Source: an uncultured Mycoplasmatota bacterium
GTDB lineage: Bacteria; Bacillota_I; Bacilli_A; RF39; UBA660
Assembly: GCA_900543825.1 (NCBI GenBank)
Contig: UQSR01000008.1
Span: 1-47,193, forward strand
Reading direction: 5' to 3'
Length of the DNA stretch: 47,193 nucleotides
Positions 24,309 through 32,041 of the stretch are shown here, one piece after another. Within the stretch, counting starts at the first letter, position 1. Every line of letters starts with the position of its first letter. The notes beneath the pieces are model-generated. The model had not been told where the DNA came from and searched no databases. It saw only the letters and a program-made list of their open reading frames with translations. Position numbers and translations under genes: made by a program.

Positions 24309-26092
24309 TGAATTTAAAAAGTGAATTAGCTCCTAAAGGATTGCAATTTAATCCTTCAGACTTTGTAATTAGTGATAAATATGCAACAATATTAACAGTA
24401 ATATCATATCCAAGATTTATTGGTCCAGGTTATTTATCTAATCTAACTAATATGTCTGGTGTAAAATTAGTAATAAAACATATTCCTGTACCATTTTCAG
24501 TACTTGCAAAAATGTTAAACAAAGAAATATCTGATTTAAAAAGTAGATATCAGGAAGAAAAAGATCGTACAATTCAAGAAAGAATTAGACAAGATGTTGA
24601 TTCCCTAGAATACTTTATTCAACAATTTACAGCATCACAAGCCAAAACTTTTGATTTTCAAATGCACATTATGGTAACAGCAGATACTAGAGAAGAACTA
24701 GAAATGAAAAAAGTTAATCTAAAGAATTATATGGATGCTATGGAATTAAGAGCGATACCATTAAGATTTGAACAAGAAAGAGTATTAAAGTCAATTCTTC
24801 CAATATTTGATAAACAACCAATAGAACAAAGAATAGGTACACCAATGCCTTCTCCAACTATGGCCGCTATGTATCCATTTATCTTTGATAGTATAAAAGA
24901 TGATGGATTATCAACATTGTTAGGAGTAGACTTCTCTGGTGGTGTTGTACTATTTAACCAGTTCTTATATCAATTAAAAAAAGAAAGTAATAGAAATAAT
25001 GCTAATATGATTATCCTAGGTACTTCTGGTAGCGGTAAATCAACAGCAGCCAAATTAATATTGAGAAGTCATATTAGAAACGGTTATCAAATCGTAGCGG
25101 TAGATCCAGAAGGCGAAATAAGTGAAATGACAAGAGCTTATGGCGGAGATGTCGTAGATTTAGGTAAAGGTGGAGAATACGGAATGGTAAATCCACTTGA
25201 AGTAATAATGGATGCAGACGAAAATGAAATAAAAAACGGTTTAGGTTATACTGTATTAAATAAAACATTACAATCATTAAAAGCATTTATGAAATATTAT
25301 TCTCCAGATATTGAAGAAGATGTACTAGCCCTATTTAGTGGAGTAGTACAAGATACATATGCTAGATTTGGTATAACATTTAACTCAGATTTTTCTAAAT
25401 ATACATCAAAAGATTATCCAACCTTTGGAGATGTATATGTAACAGTAACTAGTAAATTAACATCTATGACAGAAAAAACACATGAAAGAGATGTAATGGA
25501 AAGACTAGAGCTAAAATTAAGACCATTAGTTAGAGAGTTACAATATTATTTTAATGGACATACAACAATAAATACTGAAAGTGACTTCTTAGTATTTAAT
25601 ATAAAAGAATTAATGAATTCAGATACAAATATAAGAAATGCCTTACTATTTAATATATTAAAATTCGCTTGGGGCCTATGTTTAAATCCTAACGTTAATA
25701 CAGTATTATCAGTAGATGAAGCTCATGTATTACTAGGAGCAAAAAATGAATTAGGAGCAGAGTTCTTAGCTCAAGTACAAAGAAGAGCAAGAAAATATAA
25801 CACAGGTACTATAATAATAACTCAGCAACCATCAGACTTTGTAGCAGATGGAATATTAATGCATGGTAAAGCAATATTTGATAACTCATCTTATTATTTA
25901 GTAATGGGCTTAAAGAAACAAGCAGTAGAAGATTTATCAATGTTAATAGATTTAAATGAAAATGAAAAAGAAGCAATAAAAAGATTTAGTCAAGGTGAAG
26001 CCTTATTTGTATGTGGAAATAGAAGAATGCAAATAAATGTTATAGTAACTGAAGACGAATTAGAATCATTTGGTACTGGTGGAGGATTCTAA
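24308..26092 (+). CDS. VirB4-like T4SS ATPase, motor part
   Basis: VirB4 ATPases energise type IV secretion assembly and transport at the membrane. This 594-aa protein has the middle VirB4 domain (LAPKGLQFNPSDFVI..., YPRFIGPGYLSNL) and then the ATPase core: Walker A GTSGSGKST at residues 238-246 and Walker B SVDEAH with Asp470-Glu471, followed by QVQRRARKYNTGTIIITQQ typical of VirB4/HerA-type motors. The usual N-terminal domain is on a separate upstream gene with a 1-nt overlap. The upstream frame is closed at 24284, so this gene begins here. Confidence 0.92.
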   Translation: MNLKSELAPKGLQFNPSDFVISDKYATILTVISYPRFIGPGYLSNLTNMSGVKLVIKHIPVPFSVLAKMLNKEISDLKSRYQEEKDRTIQERIRQDVDSLEYFIQQFTASQAKTFDFQMHIMVTADTREELEMKKVNLKNYMDAMELRAIPLRFEQERVLKSILPIFDKQPIEQRIGTPMPSPTMAAMYPFIFDSIKDDGLSTLLGVDFSGGVVLFNQFLYQLKKESNRNNANMIILGTSGSGKSTAAKLILRSHIRNGYQIVAVDPEGEISEMTRAYGGDVVDLGKGGEYGMVNPLEVIMDADENEIKNGLGYTVLNKTLQSLKAFMKYYSPDIEEDVLALFSGVVQDTYARFGITFNSDFSKYTSKDYPTFGDVYVTVTSKLTSMTEKTHERDVMERLELKLRPLVRELQYYFNGHTTINTESDFLVFNIKELMNSDTNIRNALLFNILKFAWGLCLNPNVNTVLSVDEAHVLLGAKNELGAEFLAQVQRRARKYNTGTIIITQQPSDFVADGILMHGKAIFDNSSYYLVMGLKKQAVEDLSMLIDLNENEKEAIKRFSQGEALFVCGNRRMQINVIVTEDELESFGTGGGF

Positions 26093-26116
26093 TCTACTAA
26101 TAAGTGGGTGAGTATT

Positions 26117-27529
26117 ATGGATGAACAAGAAAAAAATTCAAAAATGAAAATAGCTAGTAATTTAGTTTGGAAAAAAATGCCAATAAAATACAAAGCAATA
26201 ACAATTGTTGCTGCAACAACTATTATTTTCATTTTTGTTTTTCTTTTATTAATAATAGCACCATTGTTATCAACAGGAATAATAAAATCCGACGATATAT
26301 CAAGTGGATATAGAGGCTCAAGTGCTTTTGGTAGAGTAAAAAAAGATGTTTATTGGTGGCCAATTGGTAGTACTGAGACCGAGGAACAAAATGGTTTCTT
26401 ATTAGCCAAAGGTGATCCCCAAATAATTACTATTAGTAATAACTATAGTGATGAAAATAAAGGTATTGATATAAGTAGTGAAGGTGCTGACCCTAACACA
26501 ATAAACATTATAGCAGTAAAACCGGGTGTTGTTACATATCCAACAGATGATTCTCAAACCAAATTTGAAGACAGTGGTACAGCATCCGATGGCGATGGTT
26601 ATGGTAATTATGTAAAAATTAGACATAGTGACGGTAGTTATACATTATATGCTCATTTAGCAAAAGATAGTATCACAGTTAAAGCAGATGATGTAGTAGA
26701 GCAAGGTCAAGTAATTGGAAAGATGGGTCGTAGTGGTGACGCATCTGAAACAAAATTACATTTTGAAATAAGAGTTGGTTCTGATTCAACTGATAGTAGT
26801 GTTGATCCAACGCAATATATAAAAGCAGATGATCCAAGGCCAAGTTCCTATGGAACAACAGGCGGTTTTTCATTAAATGAAACAGTATTATCACTAAACG
26901 AATTTATATCAAAAATGAATGATTATTGTCAAAGAAGTAACAATAAGAACTTTTGTAATAATTTTGCCAATAATTCTGAATTGGTTTACCAAACATCTGT
27001 AGAAAATAACGTCAATCCAGAATTAGTAGTGGTAACTGCCGGAACAGAACAAGGCTGGGGAAATCCATATGGTAGTTACAATTTTTGGGGGATAGGAGTA
27101 GTAAACGGAAGTAATAAAGTAGGAAATTATGGTTCATTAGAAAATGGTATAGTTCAATATGCAAAAGTAATTAATGATTATAGTGATCCAAATAGTGGCA
27201 ATTATAACTCAATAATAAATAGGTATAACGAAAGAGAAGAAGCAGGATGCAAAGCTGAAGGACATGGAATGCCAGGAACTCTTGAGGGAATGCAATCAGT
27301 ATATTCATGGATAGGAGATCATCGTTATAATCCCGGAGGGGATGGCCTTGGCGGATGTGTTTATTTAAATTTAATATATGGAGCAGGATATTGTTCATCG
27401 GTACCAACTTGTTACGATTATAACAATTGCCCAAGTGATTCAAAAACAACAGTGTGTGAACAAAATGACTATACAGCATACCAGTTAATTGGAAAATTTA
27501 AAATTCGATATGATATTTTTGGATTATAG
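26117..27529 (+). CDS. VirB1-like wall-remodelling protein: degenerate M23 plus glucosaminidase-like domain
   Basis: This 470-aa protein has a cytoplasmic start, one membrane helix (about residues 29-52), an M23/LytM domain (about 105-235) and a lysozyme-like glucosaminidase domain (about 250-420) with candidate catalytic Glu311 in TAGTEQGWG, and a cysteine-containing tail. The M23 zinc site is damaged: HxGxD reads NKGID (Asn114, Asp118 kept), YAH180 is kept, and HxH reads Lys213-Leu-His215. It probably acts as a scaffold while the second domain cuts glycan. ATG 26117 is chosen over GTG 26108 because GGTGAG precedes it. Confidence 0.82.
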   Translation: MDEQEKNSKMKIASNLVWKKMPIKYKAITIVAATTIIFIFVFLLLIIAPLLSTGIIKSDDISSGYRGSSAFGRVKKDVYWWPIGSTETEEQNGFLLAKGDPQIITISNNYSDENKGIDISSEGADPNTINIIAVKPGVVTYPTDDSQTKFEDSGTASDGDGYGNYVKIRHSDGSYTLYAHLAKDSITVKADDVVEQGQVIGKMGRSGDASETKLHFEIRVGSDSTDSSVDPTQYIKADDPRPSSYGTTGGFSLNETVLSLNEFISKMNDYCQRSNNKNFCNNFANNSELVYQTSVENNVNPELVVVTAGTEQGWGNPYGSYNFWGIGVVNGSNKVGNYGSLENGIVQYAKVINDYSDPNSGNYNSIINRYNEREEAGCKAEGHGMPGTLEGMQSVYSWIGDHRYNPGGDGLGGCVYLNLIYGAGYCSSVPTCYDYNNCPSDSKTTVCEQNDYTAYQLIGKFKIRYDIFGL

Positions 27530-27538
27530 GAGGATATA

Positions 27539-28051
27539 ATGGATGATTCAGTAGATAAAAATTTAAAATTAGTAATAGCATTAATTGTTATAATGGCTGT
27601 TTTAGCAGGAATAAACCAAATATTTTTTAAAGATAAGGCTAAAGTTAAAGAAGATAAAGTAAATCCAGATGAAATATTATTAGTGGATGATTATAATAGA
27701 TTTTATACAGTATCATCTTGTGTATCAAAATATCTAAACTATTTAGCAGCCAATAATACAGAAAAATTATTAGTACTATTAAGTAACGAATATAAAACAG
27801 AAAATAATATTACCGAATCAAATATTTATACATTCATACCAAAAATAACAGGTAATAGAAATTTCTCTCCAAAAAAAATGTATCAACAAAGACTTAATCA
27901 AACAATCTATAAATACTATGTATATGGAACTATTGAAAAAGATTCACTAAATACTTCATCATCTAAAGAAGATTACTACATAATAGTCATCTTAGATGAA
28001 AGTACAATGACATTTGCAATAGAACCATATGATGGTAGTATGTTTAAATAG
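27539..28051 (+). CDS. VirB8/TcpC-like bitopic protein, copy 1
   Basis: VirB8/TcpC proteins are bitopic scaffold components with an NTF2-like outer domain. This 170-aa protein has one N-terminal helix (about residues 9-27) and an outer domain with the NTF2 pattern: a helix with YLNYLAANNTEKLLVLLSNEY, then alternating strands ending in YYIIVILDESTMTFAIEPY. Identification rests on topology, length and position between VirB4-side genes and VirD4. It has an AGGAGG site 9 nt after the hydrolase gene. Confidence 0.62.
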   Translation: MDDSVDKNLKLVIALIVIMAVLAGINQIFFKDKAKVKEDKVNPDEILLVDDYNRFYTVSSCVSKYLNYLAANNTEKLLVLLSNEYKTENNITESNIYTFIPKITGNRNFSPKKMYQQRLNQTIYKYYVYGTIEKDSLNTSSSKEDYYIIVILDESTMTFAIEPYDGSMFK

Positions 28052-28063
28052 AGGTGATAAATA

Positions 28064-28543
28064 GTGGAAAATAAAAAAAGTTACATTTGGTTAGTTGTAC
28101 TTGTTATAATAGGATTACTAGTGTTTTATGGAATAAAAATTTATCGAAGTAAAAAAACATTAGTACCAACTAATAATTATATAAATTACACTATGAATCC
28201 AAAAACATATGGTGTAAATGAATATAATCTAGTAAATATAACAGACAGACAATTAGCGGCTATATATCTAAACGATTACCGCAACTATTTAAAAAACAAT
28301 ATAGATCAAGCGTATGAATTATTAAACGAAGAATATCGTTCTAAAAAATTTAATAATATAGAGGAATTTAAAACATATATAAACACCATAAATATAAATA
28401 ATATGTCAGTAGAAAAATATAATATTAGTGATGATAAAAAAATAATAGATGTATATATATCAGATAATGATAGATTTATATTTAAAATAAAAAACATTTT
28501 AGAATATGAAGTATATCTAGATGATAAAACAGTAGAAATATAA
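28064..28543 (+). CDS. VirB8/TcpC-like bitopic protein, copy 2 (GTG start)
   Basis: This 159-aa protein has the same layout as its neighbour: one N-terminal helix (about residues 8-25) and an outer domain with a helix YLNDYRNYLKNNIDQAYELL followed by strands ending in KNILEYEVYLDD. The pair may be diverged paralogues that form a heteromeric VirB8-like ring, which is inferred. The GTG start at 28064 follows GAGGTGAT, 12 nt after the preceding stop. Confidence 0.6.
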   Translation: MENKKSYIWLVVLVIIGLLVFYGIKIYRSKKTLVPTNNYINYTMNPKTYGVNEYNLVNITDRQLAAIYLNDYRNYLKNNIDQAYELLNEEYRSKKFNNIEEFKTYINTININNMSVEKYNISDDKKIIDVYISDNDRFIFKIKNILEYEVYLDDKTVEI

Positions 28544-28556
28544 ATTTATAATTAGG

Positions 28557-28588
28557 CAAGTATTCAAATATCAGAGTACTTGTTTTTA
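28557..28588 (+). terminator. Terminator before the VirD4-like gene
   Basis: CAAGTA (28557-28562) pairs with TACTTG (28577-28582), followed by TTTTTA. The loop is long (14 nt). Confidence 0.55.
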
Positions 28589-28643
28589 TATTTTATATCA
28601 ATAAAAATATATAGTATTAGCTTGCTGTTTTTAAGTAATTTTG

Positions 28644-28672
28644 TTTACAATTCAATTTATTAATGCTATAAT
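28644..28672 (+). promoter_or_regulatory. Promoter of the VirD4-like gene
   Basis: TTTACA (28644-28649), 17 bp, then TATAAT (28667-28672) with TGC before it, an extended -10. So the coupling ATPase has its own promoter. Confidence 0.68.
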
Positions 28673-28701
28673 AATGTTAGTAATTTGGAGGCGATATCTT
28701 A

Positions 28702-30804
28702 ATGAAAATAAAAGTAGAAAAAAAAGATTTAATAATATTTTGTGCCTTTTGTGTATTTCTGTTATACCTATGTGCAATAGGTGTATTAAACACTGCTAGT
28801 ATTGTAGCAGAAGGAAAATTTTATGGTTTTTTACCATTTAAAGCATTTACTGCAAAATACATTGGGATGACATTTTTCTTATTTTTTGTAGCTATAATAG
28901 GAATATTTATGGCCGTAAAGTCATACATTTTTGATCGTGATAAAGGTTTTGGTTTTTCAATTAGTGAAAAAAAAGAAAAAGGATATTCAAGATGGGCTAC
29001 TGATAAAGAATTCAAAAAAGGATTAGAAGTAGTTGATATTAAAGAAGATACATTGCCTGCAGCAGGAATAGCTTTATATAGTAAAAAAGGTAAAATGTGG
29101 GTAGATAACGGGGAAGACCATTACCTAGTTATGGGTGCAACTGGTTCAGGTAAAACAGTAATAGTAGCTAAACCAATGATAAAATTATTAGCGAAACATA
29201 ATGAATCAATGATATTAACCGATCCTAAAGGTGAATTATATGAGTCTTCAGCAGCATTATTAAAGGAGAAAGGTTATAACATTATAACATTAAATTTTAG
29301 AGACCCTCAAAAAGGTAATGCTTGGAATCCAATGACATTACCATATAAATTATATAAAGAAGGAAATCAAGATAAAGCCATTGAATTATTAGATGACTTA
29401 GCTTTAAATATTCTTTATGAAGAAAAATCAAGTGGTGATCCATTTTGGGAAAAAACAGCCGCTGACTATTTTACAGGTCTAGCTTTAGGACTATTCGAAG
29501 ATGGAACAGAAGATCAAATAAATATAAACAGTGTAAACTTAATGAGTAGTTTAGGAGAAGAAAGATTTGGTGGACCAAATAACAACTATATTAAAGAATA
29601 CTTTAATGCCAAAGATCCCGCTAAAGCAGCCTATATAAATGCTTCCGGAACAGTATTTACAGCTGATGAAACAAAACAAGGAATAATAGCAACATTCAAA
29701 CAAAAGATGAAATTATTTTCTGAGAGAGCAAACCTATCAGAAATGCTTTCATATAGTGATTTTGATATGCGTGATATCGGTAGAAAGAAAACCGCCGTAT
29801 TTTTAATTGTACAAGATGAAAAGAAGACATTGCATCCTCTTGCTACCATTTTTATAAAACAATGTTATGAAACATTAATAGATGTTGCCCAAGAAAATGG
29901 CGGAAAATTACCATTTAGAACAAATTTCATCCTAGATGAGTTTGCTAACATGCCACCATTAAAAGATGTAACAACAATGGTAACAGCAGCCCGTAGTAGA
30001 CTTATCAGATTTACTTTCATTATCCAGAACTTTGCTCAATTAACTCAAGTATATGGAAAAGAAAATGGTGATACCATTAGAGGTAACTGTAATCTACTAT
30101 ACCTAATAAGCAGTGAAATAGCAGCTCTTGAAGAAATAAGTAAAATGTGTGGAGAAGTAAAATCAAAAGAAAAAGAAAAAACCGCTTCAACTCCACTTGT
30201 AACAGTAAGTGACTTACAAAGACTAAATCAATTTGAAATAATAGTATTAAGAAGAAGAATGTTCCCATATAAAACGAGGTTTCAAACAGACTTTGAAGTT
30301 GATTGGGGACGCACATATCCTAACGAAACACCACCTGAAAGACAGAGAAGAGAATTACAATTATTTGACATAAGAGACTTTGTTAAAAAACAAAAGGAGC
30401 AAAAGCTAAAAGAAATGGGTACCTTTGAACCATCGATGAATCCATTTGGTGGTGGAGCAGGTCCATTTATGGGGAATCCATTTATGAGCCAAAATCCATT
30501 TATGAATATGCCAAATTTTGCTAATGAAAGTAACGATATTCCAGAAGATGAAGAAAAGTTTAATATTGATGACTTAGTTAAAAAGATAGATGCTAAAATA
30601 GCAGAAATAGAGAAAGAAGAACAAAGTCAAAATGCCGTTATTGATGTTAAACCGGAGGAAGAATCAACACCAGCCACACCAGCAGAAACTAAACAACCAG
30701 AAAAACAATCACCAACTTCAGAACAAAACACTCAAATCCAACGCATGTATGAAGATAATACCAGTGATGATGACTTCTTTGATGATTTCTTCAGTGATGA
30801 TTAA
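28702..30804 (+). CDS. VirD4/TraG-family coupling ATPase
   Basis: VirD4/TraG proteins recruit substrates to type IV secretion channels. This 700-aa protein has two N-terminal helices (about residues 10-30 and 48-72), Walker A GATGSGKT at residues 145-152, Walker B FILDEFANMP with Asp412-Glu413, and the TraG signature TMVTAARSRLIRFTFIIQN. The C-terminal 120 residues are low-complexity, first Met/Asn/Pro-rich and then acidic (ending DDFFDDFFSDD), and may be a substrate- or partner-binding tail. No relaxase gene is near, so the cargo is more likely protein than DNA. Confidence 0.93.
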   Translation: MKIKVEKKDLIIFCAFCVFLLYLCAIGVLNTASIVAEGKFYGFLPFKAFTAKYIGMTFFLFFVAIIGIFMAVKSYIFDRDKGFGFSISEKKEKGYSRWATDKEFKKGLEVVDIKEDTLPAAGIALYSKKGKMWVDNGEDHYLVMGATGSGKTVIVAKPMIKLLAKHNESMILTDPKGELYESSAALLKEKGYNIITLNFRDPQKGNAWNPMTLPYKLYKEGNQDKAIELLDDLALNILYEEKSSGDPFWEKTAADYFTGLALGLFEDGTEDQININSVNLMSSLGEERFGGPNNNYIKEYFNAKDPAKAAYINASGTVFTADETKQGIIATFKQKMKLFSERANLSEMLSYSDFDMRDIGRKKTAVFLIVQDEKKTLHPLATIFIKQCYETLIDVAQENGGKLPFRTNFILDEFANMPPLKDVTTMVTAARSRLIRFTFIIQNFAQLTQVYGKENGDTIRGNCNLLYLISSEIAALEEISKMCGEVKSKEKEKTASTPLVTVSDLQRLNQFEIIVLRRRMFPYKTRFQTDFEVDWGRTYPNETPPERQRRELQLFDIRDFVKKQKEQKLKEMGTFEPSMNPFGGGAGPFMGNPFMSQNPFMNMPNFANESNDIPEDEEKFNIDDLVKKIDAKIAEIEKEEQSQNAVIDVKPEEESTPATPAETKQPEKQSPTSEQNTQIQRMYEDNTSDDDFFDDFFSDD

Positions 30805-30810
30805 AATATT

Positions 30811-30839
30811 AGAACATAACATGATTATGTTCTTTTTTC
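30811..30839 (+). terminator. Terminator ending the secretion locus
   Basis: AGAACATAA pairs perfectly with TTATGTTCT around a 5-nt loop, followed by TTTTT. This is a strong hairpin by the standards of this AT-rich region. Confidence 0.85.
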
Positions 30840-30908
30840 TATCAAAATTCTGTGTTTATTAACTTTTCATAATATTATAAAAAGTATATATTATAGTGAG
30901 GTGTAAGT

Positions 30909-31184
30909 ATGAATACAATTTCACTTGAAACATTAAAAAGAATAAAAAATCCTATTATAGTGGACATAAGAGATAACTATTCTTATAATATTTCACATCT
31001 AAAAAATTCAATAAATATTCCATACTATAATCTATTAAACAATTACTCCCATTACTTAAATAAAAATAGTACTTATTACCTATATTGTGACGAAGGACTA
31101 CAAAGCAATGAAATAAGTAGAAGACTAAATGCTTTTGGTTATAATACTATGTCTATCGAAGGAGGATTTAAATCATTCAAATAA
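30909..31184 (+). CDS. Single-domain rhodanese-like protein
   Basis: This 91-aa protein is a compact rhodanese domain: IIVDIRDNYSYNISHLKNSINIPY at the start (the usual D-R...H-I-x-x-A-I-N-I-P pattern) and the catalytic loop CDEGLQS with active-site Cys near residue 60, then GYNTMSIEGGF at the end. Such proteins carry persulfide sulfur. It is two genes upstream of sufB, so a role in sulfur handling for Fe-S assembly is possible but unproven. A GAGGTG site precedes the ATG. Confidence 0.85.
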   Translation: MNTISLETLKRIKNPIIVDIRDNYSYNISHLKNSINIPYYNLLNNYSHYLNKNSTYYLYCDEGLQSNEISRRLNAFGYNTMSIEGGFKSFK

Positions 31185-31204
31185 TCATATATATAACATA
31201 TAAT
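31176..31204 (+). promoter_or_regulatory. Promoter of the yunB-like gene, possibly leaderless
   Basis: TTCAAA (31176-31181), 17 bp, then TATAAT (31199-31204). Transcription starting about 7 nt downstream would begin at or next to the ATG at 31210. No ribosome-binding site is visible before that ATG. Confidence 0.45.
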
Positions 31205-31209
31205 TAAAT

Positions 31210-31953
31210 ATGAGAATGAACTTAAAAAATAAAAAAAAGAAGAAAAATAAAACCATATCAGTAATTATCATAATAACTATTTTTATAACAATATCAACAT
31301 TATTATTTATAAATTACTATTCAAAAAAAGCCATTCCAATTTTAAAATCATATGCCGAATCAGAAGTAAGAAAATTAACTATCTTAATAATAAATAAATC
31401 CATAACTAAGCAAGTATACAATATAGATACTGAAGAAATATTTAAAGTAGTATATAATAGTAAAGGAGAAATAACACTAATAGATTTTGATTCTAAAGTA
31501 TCATCAAAAATATTAAGTAACATGACCAGTTTAGTAGAATTAAACTTGCGAGCAGTAGAAGAAGGAAAAATAGATATGCTTGAATTACCAGAAAATAGTT
31601 TAAGTGATTACAATATGGATCTATTAGAAAAAGGAATTATAGTAGAAGTACCATTAGGAATAGTGACAGGATCAAACTTATTATATAATATCGGACCAAA
31701 AATTCCAGTAAAATTATCATTAATAGGGGATGTATCAACAGGATTCAGCACAGAAGTAGTAGAGTATGGTATAAATAATGCTCTTCTTAAATTAATGATA
31801 GATATAAAAGTAGATACAAAGATAATTCTACCAATAATAAGCGATAAATTAACTATAGAATGCAGTATACCAATAGCAATGAAAGTAGTACAAGGAACAA
31901 TTCCTAATTATTACATAAACGGTTTCACTACAAAATCAAATATAGCCAAGTAA
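31210..31953 (+). CDS. yunB: YunB-like sporulation protein
   Basis: YunB is a sigma-E-controlled sporulation membrane protein in Bacillus. This 247-aa protein has a basic N-terminus, one membrane helix (about residues 17-36), and the conserved C-terminal half: VPLGIVTGSNLLYNIGPKIP, GDVSTGFSTEVVEYGINNAL and LPIISDKLTIECSIPIAM. The match is by recall of the family pattern. The start lacks a ribosome-binding site, and the -10 of a candidate promoter lies 5 nt before it. Spore genes can persist in lineages that no longer sporulate, so its presence alone does not prove sporulation. Confidence 0.8.
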   Translation: MRMNLKNKKKKKNKTISVIIIITIFITISTLLFINYYSKKAIPILKSYAESEVRKLTILIINKSITKQVYNIDTEEIFKVVYNSKGEITLIDFDSKVSSKILSNMTSLVELNLRAVEEGKIDMLELPENSLSDYNMDLLEKGIIVEVPLGIVTGSNLLYNIGPKIPVKLSLIGDVSTGFSTEVVEYGINNALLKLMIDIKVDTKIILPIISDKLTIECSIPIAMKVVQGTIPNYYINGFTTKSNIAK

Positions 31954-31988
31954 AAAGCCTGTCTATTATGTAAATAGATGGCTTTTTT
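31952..31988 (+). terminator. Terminator after the yunB-like gene
   Basis: AAAAAGCC and GTCTATT pair with AAATAGAT and GGCTTTTTT around a short loop. The stem is long, with a T tail. Confidence 0.85.
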
Positions 31989-31989
31989 C

Positions 31990-32018
31990 TTTACAATAAC
32001 TTTATTTTCATATATAAT
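31990..32018 (+). promoter_or_regulatory. Promoter of sufB
   Basis: TTTACA (31990-31995), 17 bp, then TATAAT (32013-32018). The leader to the ATG at 32042 is about 17 nt and carries AAGGTGAT. Confidence 0.65.
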
Positions 32019-32041
32019 AAATTTGTAACAAGGTGATAAAA

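Noticed and set aside
6356..30804. Integrative conjugative element
   Set aside because: VirB4, VirD4 and VirB6 suggested this, but no relaxase, integrase, excisionase, att repeat or oriT-like structure was seen, and the locus lies among household genes. It could still be a decayed element.
30632..30862. 76-codon plus-strand frame over the end of the VirD4-like gene
   Set aside because: It is a frame-shifted reading of the low-complexity VirD4 tail that runs through the terminator.
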